Part shown: positions 35,934-45,543 of the stretch, piece by piece
How the letters are laid out: each line of letters starts with the position of its first letter
Position numbering within the stretch: position 1 is the stretch's first letter
From: Fulvivirga sediminis
GTDB taxonomy: Bacteria > Bacteroidota > Bacteroidia > Cytophagales > Cyclobacteriaceae
DNA: 64,000 nucleotides
Reading direction: 5' to 3'
Assembly: GCF_016757215.1 (NCBI RefSeq)
Contig: NZ_JAESIY010000003.1
Span: 434,001 to 498,000, forward strand
Program-made: the position numbers and the translations under genes
The notes under the pieces: model-generated
Seen by the model: the letters and a program-made list of their open reading frames with translations, nothing else
Database searches by the model: none
Told to the model about the DNA's origin: nothing

Positions 35934-38741
35934 ATGGAGCATATTCAAGGCATTGAAACGGTTCAATCAAGAAAGATATTACAAGGATTGCCACAGGAGG
36001 ATGTTGAAGCCATTACTTCTTTAGCAAAACAAATTTGTGGCACTTCGCTAGCTTTCATTACACTGATAGAACATGATAACCTTTATATATTGGAGTCTGA
36101 AACGAGAGATGTAACGTCTATTCCGGCCTCTTTTGCCTTTTGCCATTATACTTTAAAGGATAAAGAGGGAGTTTTTATAGTGCCTGATGCCAGTGAAGAC
36201 TGTCGATTTAAGGATAATCCTTATGTAACAGATCCCGAAAGGGGCACTAAGTTTTATGCCGGAGTTACCCTGCTTTCTTCTAATGGAAATCCTATGGGAA
36301 CACTCTGTGTTCTTGATAGAGATTCTAATCAACTTAACGATGAACAAACACGTGCGCTGAAAATTTTAGGCAGACAAACCATGAACTTGTTTAAATTAAG
36401 AACCAGTAAACTTCATTTGGAAGATGCCTTGTTAGAGTTAACTGCCACCCAAGGTAGTTTGAGAAAAGCAAAAAATGATGCTGAGTTTAAGGTAGAGAAA
36501 TTACGTTTTCTTACTCATGCTGTTAATGTAGGTCTATTTGAGAAGAGCGTGGTGGAGCAAATAGAGGCGTGGTCTGATGAGCTTTACAGGATGCTGGGCC
36601 ATAAACCTGGCGATATGGAAGGTTCTATCCGTAATTTATTTAAAAAGGTACACCCGGCAGATAGAGGGAAAATAAAAAAGCTCATATACCGCAGTGGTGG
36701 CCAGAAGAAGGTAACCATATTAGAACTAAGGCTAAAAACTAAAAGCCATGGATATAAGTGGTTTGAGGTAGCAGGGAATATTAAAAGAGATAAAAAGGGA
36801 AAGGTGCAATTGCTTATAGGGCGGGTACTGAATATTCATGAGAGAAAAGTTACAGAGAATCAGCTCAAAGCCTTTATCGATTATTCACCTGCCGCTATAG
36901 CTATGTTTAATAAGGATATAGAATACATAGCCGCCAGTAAAAAATGGCTTAGTGACTATTTGCTCACAGAAGCTGACGTAATGGGTAAAACCATTTATGA
37001 TACTTTCACCAATATGGATTTGCAATATTGGAAAGAGATTCATCGTAAATGTCTTTTGGGTCACATTGAATCTAATGAAGGGGAGTTTATTGAGGAGATC
37101 GTTGATGGAAAAAGCATGTGGCTGAAGTGGGAGATTAGGCCCTGGTATATCAGTGAAGATGAAATAGGGGGCATAATGGTGTTTACCGAAGATATCACTC
37201 AAGAGAAGCATAGAAATATCGAGCTTAAAAGGGCCAAGGATAGTGCAGAAAGAGCATCTAAGGCTAAAGCTCAATTTTTAGCAACTATGAGTCATGAGAT
37301 AAGAACTCCTCTAAATGCTATCAATGGACTTTCTCACTTATTAATATCAGAAAACCCAAGGCCTGACCAGCTTGATCATCTGAAACTGCTCAAGTTTTCT
37401 GGTGATAATTTGCTTAGTCTGGTCAATGATATATTAGATATCAATAAAATAGAAGCAGGTAAAATTATCCTGGAAAGAAAAGCTTTCGGGCTGGAGATGC
37501 TAATTAAGAATATAAAGGATTCGTTAATATACAAGGCGCAGGAAAATCTGGTTGATCTGAAGGTAGATTATGACCCTAAACTGCCGAAGTACTTTATAGG
37601 AGATGCCACCCGCATGAGCCAGATAATGTATAACTTGGTAGGTAATGCCATTAAATTTACACATCAAGCAGAGGTGAAAATCTCTCTTGAACTGATAGAG
37701 AAAAAAGAAGAACAATATAATATCAGGGTTTCAGTTAAAGATAAAGGTATAGGCATTTCTAAAGATAAACACGAAAAGATTTTCAAATCGTTTGAGCAGG
37801 CTAATGAAGATATTTCCAAATCTTATGGAGGTACAGGACTAGGGCTGTACATTACCAGAAAGTTGTTACACATGATGGGAAGTGAAATAGCAGTGTGTAG
37901 TGAGGAAGGTGAGGGCTCAGAGTTTTACTTTTGTATTTTACTGGAAGAAGGGAATGTCCTACCTGATAAAGTGAATTACCAAGTAGGGGTGGAGTACATT
38001 CAGGCTCAAGATATAAAAGTACTGGTAGTAGAGGATAATACGGCTAATCAAATACTGATAAGTAAATTTCTTGAAAAGGCCAATGTAGGTGCAGATATGG
38101 CTAACAATGGTGAAGAAGCACTGGTGATGATAGAATCTCAGACCTACGATATGATCTTAATGGATTTGAGGATGCCCCGTATGGATGGGTATAAAGCCTC
38201 TATGCTCATTAGAAAAATGAAGGGTGATTATTATAAGAATGTGCCCATTATAGCTCTTACAGCTGATGTGTTTTCGGAAGTACAGGAGAAGGTGTATGGC
38301 GCTGGCATGACAGACTATCTCAGTAAACCATTTAAACCTAGCCGATTGTATGAAACCCTTCACAAGTACTCCGGTAGGGTAGTGAGGTTGGAGCCTGACC
38401 AGCTGGTTGCAGGTGCAGATGAAAAAGTGAAAAATATTATACATTCATATGGCAATGGTGACAAGGCCTTCGAGCGTGATTTTGCAAAAAGATGCAAGAA
38501 GAATTATATGGAGTTTGTCAACACGTTTAGATGTACGATTGAGAAGTCTGACCTTGAGTCTTTGAATGATGCTATTCATAAAATAAAGAGCCTGAATGCT
38601 GTTTTCGAGCAGAAGGAGCTACAAGATAAGCTTGTGGAATTGAGTGCCCTTGAAGATGAATTTGTAAAGGCAAGGGCACTACATCAGGAAATTCTCGATC
38701 ACAGCTATAATATGATAGCTATTCTCAATAGCATTGCATAA
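35934..38741 (+). CDS. hybrid sensor histidine kinase (GAF-PAS-PAS-HisKA-HATPase-REC-Hpt-like)
   Basis: 935 aa from the ATG at 35934, two codons after a GTG. Soluble, no transmembrane segment. Order: GAF (about 15-155, with FCHYTLKDKEGVFIVPDA), PAS_3 (about 190-300), a second PAS (about 305-425), HisKA with FLATMSHEIRTPLNAI (phospho-His near 452), HATPase_c (about 545-660, NLVGNAIKFTH, then GTGLGLYI), receiver (about 690-805, VVEDN acidic pair, MILMDLRMP phospho-Asp near 742), and a helical C-terminal domain (about 825-930) with an IHKIKSLN segment that could be a divergent Hpt. All phosphorelay residues except the Hpt motif are canonical. The partner regulator is not in the window. Confidence 0.9.
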   Translation: MEHIQGIETVQSRKILQGLPQEDVEAITSLAKQICGTSLAFITLIEHDNLYILESETRDVTSIPASFAFCHYTLKDKEGVFIVPDASEDCRFKDNPYVTDPERGTKFYAGVTLLSSNGNPMGTLCVLDRDSNQLNDEQTRALKILGRQTMNLFKLRTSKLHLEDALLELTATQGSLRKAKNDAEFKVEKLRFLTHAVNVGLFEKSVVEQIEAWSDELYRMLGHKPGDMEGSIRNLFKKVHPADRGKIKKLIYRSGGQKKVTILELRLKTKSHGYKWFEVAGNIKRDKKGKVQLLIGRVLNIHERKVTENQLKAFIDYSPAAIAMFNKDIEYIAASKKWLSDYLLTEADVMGKTIYDTFTNMDLQYWKEIHRKCLLGHIESNEGEFIEEIVDGKSMWLKWEIRPWYISEDEIGGIMVFTEDITQEKHRNIELKRAKDSAERASKAKAQFLATMSHEIRTPLNAINGLSHLLISENPRPDQLDHLKLLKFSGDNLLSLVNDILDINKIEAGKIILERKAFGLEMLIKNIKDSLIYKAQENLVDLKVDYDPKLPKYFIGDATRMSQIMYNLVGNAIKFTHQAEVKISLELIEKKEEQYNIRVSVKDKGIGISKDKHEKIFKSFEQANEDISKSYGGTGLGLYITRKLLHMMGSEIAVCSEEGEGSEFYFCILLEEGNVLPDKVNYQVGVEYIQAQDIKVLVVEDNTANQILISKFLEKANVGADMANNGEEALVMIESQTYDMILMDLRMPRMDGYKASMLIRKMKGDYYKNVPIIALTADVFSEVQEKVYGAGMTDYLSKPFKPSRLYETLHKYSGRVVRLEPDQLVAGADEKVKNIIHSYGNGDKAFERDFAKRCKKNYMEFVNTFRCTIEKSDLESLNDAIHKIKSLNAVFEQKELQDKLVELSALEDEFVKARALHQEILDHSYNMIAILNSIA

Positions 38742-38977
38742 TATTTATCTAATTTTGGCTTTACAATGAGTAATTCGGCCTGAGTGGGTTGAAGATTTTT
38801 ATTCTCCTTGTTCTCTTACACTGTGACACCATATTTTTTATAATAGAATTGAGATGCTTGGTGATAAATAATATTGTGTCTATATGACGTAACCTAATTT
38901 ATTAGTAGCTTCGCGTTTTCTTATCTAAATAATAGATCACCTTACCTATATTTTTTAATATCTTATTATTTTTTTAG

Positions 38978-41290
38978 ATGCTTAATAGGAAAAATTACTT
39001 AACAATCATTTTTCTGAGCTTAATTTCTATATCATTTATAGTAGGCTTAGTAATTCTTAACAGTTGGCAAAAGTCTTATACTGTTAAAGCTGCAGAATTT
39101 TTAGGAACTGTAGAGCAAATTCAAGAAAAGAGTGCCACAGCGATAATAGCGCTTGGAGGCGACATCACTTCAAAAAAGAAAGTAGCAGGAAATATGGCAG
39201 AAGCCATAGAGCTTTTGCAGCAGATTACCCCCACAGAAGGGCATGACTTTCTTGAAATTGAAGATCCTAATTGGACTTATTTAATGTCACAAGGTAAAGC
39301 CATGAGTCAGATGGTTTCTCAAGCTCTTCAATTAGGGGAGAGCAGTCCTGCTGTCTTAAGTGAACTTGAAGAGTTATACCATGAAGAAGCACTTATTCTC
39401 AATCAAATATCAGAAAAAGTTAAGAGCCGTTTAGAAGAAAGATCGTTTGCTTATGACTTAGGTTTGGTAGTCTTATTTTCAATTTTCTTTTTATGCACTA
39501 TAGTGCTAGCCATGCTTACCTGGAAATACCTAAAAAGCAGCAAGGAGAAAACTGCTGAGGTAGAAGAGCTGAAAAGTATAGATAAAAACAGGATTCAGAA
39601 ATTTAGTGAATACATCCATTCTATCTCTCTCGGCAAGTTTGACGATATGGAAAAGGTAGATACCGGAGATGACTATTTGTCTACTTCTTTGACAGAACTG
39701 AAAGATCAGTTCAAAAATAACAAAGAAGAAGATGAAAAGAGATCATGGATAAATGTAGGGGTGGCAGAAGTCAATGAAATGCTACGTGTACATGATGACC
39801 TAGAGCTAATGGCTAATGAACTGATTTCATACATTATAAAGTATTTAAATGCTAACCAGGGCTGCCTTTTCATAGCAGAAGATATAGAAGAGGATAGTCA
39901 TATGAATATGTTGGCGATGTATGCTTACGGAAGAAAGAAATACCTGCAAAGAAAAATAGCTAAGGGCGAAGGACTGGCAGGACAAAGCTGGCAAGAAGGT
40001 CAGCTCATTCATCTTAAAGAAGTGCCAGAGAATTATGTAAATGTAACTTCAGGCCTAGGTAAAGCATTGCCAAAGAGTATACTCATAACCCCCCTTAAAC
40101 TGAATGAGTTTAACTATGGTGTTATAGAAATAGCCTCTTTTAATGAATTTGAGCCTTATCAGATAGAGTTTGTAGAACGCATCTCTGAAGTGATAGCCTC
40201 TATGGTTTCTAACATGATGACTAATGAAACCACAAAGAAGCTGCTTGAGGAAACACAGGAACAGGCAGAAGCAATGAAATCTCAGGAGGAAGAGATGCGC
40301 CAGAACCTGGAAGAGCTATCAGCCACCCAGGAAGAAGTACAACGTGTACTGAAGCAGGTTCAGGATAATGAGCAATTTATGTCTGATGTAATGGACTCTA
40401 CTTCAGATATTATTTTTACTGTAGATAATGATTTTAGGCTTGTAAACTATAATAAATCCTTTGCCTCTATTTGGGAGGGTAATGAACCCATAGGTAAAGG
40501 CGTACTAATAGCCTCTTCATTTAATGAAAAAGAAAGAGAGGCACATTTCTCTTTAATGCGCCAAAGCTTAGAAGGAGAGGTAGTAGAGGCTAAGATGGTT
40601 AAAACCTTAAAAGGCGAAGATGTCCATTTTAGTGTAATATATAGTCCTATTAAAAATCAGATGGGAGAAATAGTGGCCACATCGGTATTTGCAAAAGACA
40701 TTACCGAGATGGAAAATAATAGGATTAGGCAACAGGAACTATTGAAGGAAACACAAGAACAGGCCGAAACTATGAAAGCTCAAGAAGAGGAGCTAAGGCA
40801 GAACCTGGAAGAGTTATCTGCTACCCAGGAGAATATGCAAGAGGCTATGCAAGAGGCTCGTGATAAAGAACAGCTGATTCATAGTATTATGAACTCTACT
40901 GATGATGCCATCTCTACTGTTGATAGAAATTGTAAGGTCATTAATTTTAATAAAAAGTTAGCTGATAACTTCAAAAAAGAAGGTATAGAAATAAAGGCGG
41001 GCATGAGTGTTTTTGACTTACTGGGAGATGAAGCTAAAAAAGTATATAGAAAAAACTATGACCGGGCCTTTAACGGTGAAGGCACCAGTATAGTTGATGA
41101 ATATGTTATAGAGGGAAAAACAGTTTACTACCTCACTAACTATCATTCACTTACAGATGCTGAAGGTCAAGTGATAGGAGCGGCTGTGTTCAGTAGAGAT
41201 ATTACCAAAGTGGAGACAGAAAAACGAAAGATGGAAAAATTGCTTTTAGAAACGCAGAAGGAATTGGAAGCGTTGAAATCTGAGCAATAG
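38978..41290 (+). CDS. membrane GAF/PAS sensor protein without output domain
   Basis: 770 aa. Two transmembrane helices (about 8-28 and 157-181) bracket a helical periplasmic domain (about 30-155). The cytoplasmic part has a HAMP-like linker, a GAF domain (about 260-415), a coiled coil with EELSATQEEVQ, PAS 1 (about 465-590), a second near-identical coiled coil with QNLEELSATQENMQ, and PAS 2 (about 625-745), ending in a short helix. There is no kinase, cyclase, EAL, methyl-accepting or HTH domain, so it either signals through its coiled coils to another protein or is a truncated kinase. The repeated coiled coil/PAS pair shows internal duplication. It may work with the hybrid kinase just upstream. 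Confidence 0.85.
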   Translation: MLNRKNYLTIIFLSLISISFIVGLVILNSWQKSYTVKAAEFLGTVEQIQEKSATAIIALGGDITSKKKVAGNMAEAIELLQQITPTEGHDFLEIEDPNWTYLMSQGKAMSQMVSQALQLGESSPAVLSELEELYHEEALILNQISEKVKSRLEERSFAYDLGLVVLFSIFFLCTIVLAMLTWKYLKSSKEKTAEVEELKSIDKNRIQKFSEYIHSISLGKFDDMEKVDTGDDYLSTSLTELKDQFKNNKEEDEKRSWINVGVAEVNEMLRVHDDLELMANELISYIIKYLNANQGCLFIAEDIEEDSHMNMLAMYAYGRKKYLQRKIAKGEGLAGQSWQEGQLIHLKEVPENYVNVTSGLGKALPKSILITPLKLNEFNYGVIEIASFNEFEPYQIEFVERISEVIASMVSNMMTNETTKKLLEETQEQAEAMKSQEEEMRQNLEELSATQEEVQRVLKQVQDNEQFMSDVMDSTSDIIFTVDNDFRLVNYNKSFASIWEGNEPIGKGVLIASSFNEKEREAHFSLMRQSLEGEVVEAKMVKTLKGEDVHFSVIYSPIKNQMGEIVATSVFAKDITEMENNRIRQQELLKETQEQAETMKAQEEELRQNLEELSATQENMQEAMQEARDKEQLIHSIMNSTDDAISTVDRNCKVINFNKKLADNFKKEGIEIKAGMSVFDLLGDEAKKVYRKNYDRAFNGEGTSIVDEYVIEGKTVYYLTNYHSLTDAEGQVIGAAVFSRDITKVETEKRKMEKLLLETQKELEALKSEQ

Positions 41291-41372
41291 ACTAAAAGCA
41301 GACTTTATAAGCCCTGCACCATGAATAAAACGTAATTTATAGTAGATTTTTAGTTTAATAGAGTTGTTTTAG

Positions 41373-41417
41373 AGTCTCGGAAAGATGATGAAGGTCATTA
41401 TTTTCGAGACTTTTTTA
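41373..41417 (+). terminator. intrinsic terminator after the GAF/PAS sensor
   Basis: AGTCTCG (41373-41379) pairs with CGAGACT (41405-41411), followed by six T. It ends the sensor transcript before the CRISPR leader region. Confidence 0.75.
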
Positions 41418-41699
41418 TGTTAAGAGGAGAAGACAGTAGCTTTGATTGGAAAAATAGTTTTACGTATATTCATACCGTAATATTTGAAAAAATGTCGTCG
41501 GAGAGGAGCTATTTCTAATAAGAGACTTCCTTTTTATGGACTTTATTTTTTAACCTGTTCAATGTCAGTTAGTTATAAGATCGTCGATGTCCAGGGGAAA
41601 TCATATGATCATAGGTCGACGATTTTTATAGTTCAAAAAGTTATTTGAAATCTTGGAAAATGAGGAAAATAAGGTGATTTTCACTTTGAAGTACACCGG
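41418..41699 (+). promoter_or_regulatory. CRISPR leader region
   Basis: About 280 bp of AT-rich non-coding DNA directly upstream of the first repeat. It is the leader side because repeats here are uniform while the far end carries the truncated repeat, and because the repeat ends in ATTGAAAT, the usual type I-B 5' handle, so crRNA is read left to right. It contains a second terminator-like hairpin (41580-41628). A promoter is expected near 41640-41690 but no clean TTG-N20-TAnnTTTG match was found. Confidence 0.6.
41580..41628 (+). terminator. terminator-like hairpin inside the CRISPR leader region
   Basis: ATCGTCGA (41580-41587) pairs exactly with TCGACGAT (41616-41623), 28-nt loop, followed by TTTTAT. 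It would stop read-through into the array or end a short leader transcript; no ORF precedes it. Confidence 0.5.
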
Positions 41700-44600
41700 C
41701 TTCTAATCGCACCTATGAGGAATTGAAATTGAGTTGCAGTTCATTTTTGCCTTCATCTCTTATCGGCTTCTAATCGCACCTATGAGGAATTGAAATGCTT
41801 TTCCTGATGAATCTAGGTGCCAGTTGCGTGTACTTCTAATCGCACCTATGAGGAATTGAAATGAACCTGATTCAAATTCATCTCTGAGTGATTCCTGCTT
41901 CTAATCGCACCTATGAGGAATTGAAATTTGGAAAAAAAGAAAGGGACGAGGAAATCCTTAAACTTCTAATCGCACCTATGAGGAATTGAAATTTATCTGA
42001 AAACTTCAACTCATAATCATCAACTTTACTTCTAATCGCACCTATGAGGAATTGAAATTTGCAGCAGCAATAACGTTCCAACCTTCTTTAGATCTTCTAA
42101 TCGCACCTATGAGGAATTGAAATTTGCAGCAGCAATAACGTTCCAACCTTCTTTAGATCTTCTAATCGCACCTATGAGGAATTGAAATGTTGATATTCAG
42201 GGGTTTTGTACGCGCGAGGGCTCTTCTAATCGCACCTATGAGGAATTGAAATATACTACACTGATTCAGAAAAATCTTTTTATTCAGAACTTCTAATCGC
42301 ACCTATGAGGAATTGAAATATCTATCATTAGAATAGGGGGAGGAACAAATCAACTTCTAATCGCACCTATGAGGAATTGAAATAGATAGATGGAAGTCTT
42401 ATGTTGAAATCATTAAGCACTTCTAATCGCACCTATGAGGAATTGAAATACTAAAGACCGAAACGAAAGCCTTGCACAAATCAATAACTTCTAATCGCAC
42501 CTATGAGGAATTGAAATCTAACTTTTCTAGCAAGTCTTAGTTGCTTACCTCTGCTTCTAATCGCACCTATGAGGAATTGAAATAACTTAAAGAACATTCC
42601 AAAACCGTGTTCATTACCCTTCTAATCGCACCTATGAGGAATTGAAATTTAGCTCCGAAGACGATTAAGAAAAAGGCCATTCTTCTTCTAATCGCACCTA
42701 TGAGGAATTGAAATACTTTTATGATCTATTCTAGAACTCTGAGACTGAAGTCTTCTAATCGCACCTATGAGGAATTGAAATACTTTTATGATCTATTCTA
42801 GAACTCTGAGACTGAAGTCTTCTAATCGCACCTATGAGGAATTGAAATAGAGATCAAAGCATATCTTTTTCAGAATTTGAAGACTTCTAATCGCACCTAT
42901 GAGGAATTGAAATAAAATGACCGTCATAAATGCCCCACAAAAACACCCTACTTCTAATCGCACCTATGAGGAATTGAAATTCAAATGTGCTTCTATTGCA
43001 TTGTAAGGGATATTATTCTTCTAATCGCACCTATGAGGAATTGAAATAAAACTATCAAGCAGCTCCTTCCCTTCACTGTTAGTCTTCTAATCGCACCTAT
43101 GAGGAATTGAAATAAAACTATCAAGCAGCTCCTTCCCTTCACTGTTAGTCTTCTAATCGCACCTATGAGGAATTGAAATGTGACATCTACTATTATATTT
43201 TGTTGCTTATTCTCTCTTCTAATCGCACCTATGAGGAATTGAAATAGGAGTCCCTTACCTCTGAGGCAATGCCTTTTTTCTTCTAATCGCACCTATGAGG
43301 AATTGAAATCCAGCTGGATATATTAGCCCTGATAGCTCTATTACTTCTAATCGCACCTATGAGGAATTGAAATTTACTTGAGCAATTTTAGTTAATACTT
43401 TTTTTAAACTTCTAATCGCACCTATGAGGAATTGAAATATAATTGAGCAATTTTAGTTAATACTTTTTTTAAACTTCTAATCGCACCTATGAGGAATTGA
43501 AATATTTAACATAAGTTCATTAAATCGGGGATTATTTATCTTCTAATCGCACCTATGAGGAATTGAAATCCTTTTAGGTTATTTGATTACACTAAGATAA
43601 CCGCCCTTCTAATCGCACCTATGAGGAATTGAAATTAAGCATGTACAGCTAATTCATTGCTATATTCTACTTCTAATCGCACCTATGAGGAATTGAAATA
43701 TACCTTGACGGATAGTTGCTCTTGTGTAATTTTCTGCTTCTAATCGCACCTATGAGGAATTGAAATATACCTTGACGGATAGTTGCTCTTGTGTAATTTT
43801 CTGCTTCTAATCGCACCTATGAGGAATTGAAATCAAAAGATTCGAAAGGTATCATTTTTGATTGTAAATCTTCTAATCGCACCTATGAGGAATTGAAATG
43901 TAGTTGCAGCACCTGATCTATAAGCGAAATATAACTTCTAATCGCACCTATGAGGAATTGAAATTTGTTCATCAGGTGCGGTATTGAATATTTCTAAGGC
44001 CTCTAATCGCACCTATGAGGAATTGAAATACTAATAAGCTCATTAGTAGGGATTTATGGTTTAAACTTCTAATCGCACCTATGAGGAATTGAAATTTGCC
44101 TAGGTGGTGCCAGGTGATAGACTCATTTCCCTTCTAATCGCACCTATGAGGAATTGAAATAAAAATTCTGAATAAAAAGAATTGTCTTGACCTGTTATCT
44201 TCTAATCGCACCTATGAGGAATTGAAATGGTTAAATCCTCATCTTTGTTTTTCCAGTAGTGCGAACTTCTAATCGCACCTATGAGGAATTGAAATATCAT
44301 GTGCAACGAAGTGTTGCCTGGTGATAGTTTCCTTCTAATCGCACCTATGAGGAATTGAAATTCCAGTAAAGTTTTACCATGGTTCCTTTAGAGGCTACTT
44401 CTAATCGCACCTATGAGGAATTGAAATTTGATATTATTGCTATGACTCCTAATGCGTTATCTGACTTCTAATCGCACCTATGAGGAATTGAAATTGACCA
44501 TCAGCGTTAACTGGAACAATAGCATAAAGTCTTCTAATCGCACCTATGAGGAATTGAAATTAATTCCTTCTCGTAACGAAGTATTCTTGCAGTGTGCCTT

Positions 44601-45350
44601 CTAATCGCACCTATGAGGAATTGAAATTCCCTATTCAAGTCTTGATTTTCTATGCAGTTTAATCTTCTAATCGCACCTATGAGGAATTGAAATTAATTCC
44701 TTCTCGTAACGAAGTATTCTTGCAGTGTGCCTTCTAATCGCACCTATGAGGAATTGAAATTGAAAGCTAAAAGCTCTTTTTTGGTCATGTCTTGAACTTC
44801 TAATCGCACCTATGAGGAATTGAAATTGAAAGCTAAAAGCTCTTTTTTTGGTCATGTCTTGAACTTCTAATCGCACCTATGAGGAATTGAAATATAACCC
44901 TTTCATTAATTCTTAGAAAGCCCCAAATAGACTTCTAATCGCACCTATGAGGAATTGAAATCTTTGGATGTTGCGGGGTTAAGCTTGGAAGTTCTTGTCT
45001 TCTAATCGCACCTATGAGGAATTGAAATCAAATGATTTCTTACCTTGCGCCATATTTAAAGTTTTCTTCTAATCGCACCTATGAGGAATTGAAATGATCA
45101 TTAACCAAGTAAATAGCTATAAAGCTGAAACTTCTAATCGCACCTATGAGGAATTGAAATTAAACGGGTAGGGTATTTCTATAAAATACCAAATTGCTTC
45201 TAATCGCACCTATGAGGAATTGAAATAAAAATAATGCAGCTCGGTACAATAATAAAATTACTTCTAATCGCACCTATGAGGAATTGAAATCTGTTTGATA
45301 ATATGACCTCAGTATGTGTACTATCCTTCTAATCGCACCTATGAGGAATT
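41700..45350 (+). CRISPR. CRISPR array, 56 repeats / 55 spacers, type I-B-like
   Basis: Repeat of 30 nt beginning CTTCTAATCGCACC and ending TATGAGGAATTGAAAT; spacers 34-38 nt. I count 55 full repeats plus a last one (45326-45350) that keeps only 25 nt and lacks the final GAAAT. All full repeats are identical except the one at 44000-44029 (second base C instead of T). The 3' ATTGAAAT gives the usual I-B handle, so transcription runs with the cas genes. Duplicate spacers: numbers 6/7, 16/17, 21/22 and 31/32 are identical neighbours; 26/27 differ at two bases; 47/48 by one T; 44 and 46 are identical with another spacer between. The terminal degenerate repeat marks the old end. Confidence 0.98.
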
Positions 45351-45543
45351 AGCTGTAATAATTCAATACCCAAAATGCTTTCACAAAGAAATTCTACGCT
45401 TTCGGAAAGTAATTCTGGTCCTTCGCAAATCTTTTTATTCTTTGCCATTCTTTAATGTTATCTATGGATAAATAATGTATTTGTTAGGTAAATCAATACT
45501 ATTAATATTATTAACTTAATGAATATTATTAAATAAGATTGAT
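45351..45543. other. array trailer / cas6 upstream region
   Basis: AT-rich 193 bp. On the minus strand a 39-codon open frame (45448 to 45329, MAKNKKICEGPEL...) starts here and ends inside the truncated last repeat; it has coding-like composition up to the repeat and may be the remnant of a small gene cut off by the array. No clear cas6 promoter motif was found. Confidence 0.4.

Noticed and set aside
36885-38444. Antisense ORFs of 60-129 codons opposite the hybrid kinase
   Set aside because: The plus-strand frame has intact kinase and receiver motifs across the whole region; the antisense peptides show no family features.
42993-44876. Minus-strand ORFs inside the CRISPR array with repeated QFLIGAIRR peptides
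   Set aside because: They are translations of the 30-nt repeats and spacers; the periodic peptide follows the repeat, not a protein family.
45351-45543. A CreTA-type RNA toxin-antitoxin between array and cas6
   Set aside because: Only one degenerate repeat is present and no clear toxin ORF or pseudo-spacer matching a nearby promoter was seen; kept only as a weak possibility in the findings.
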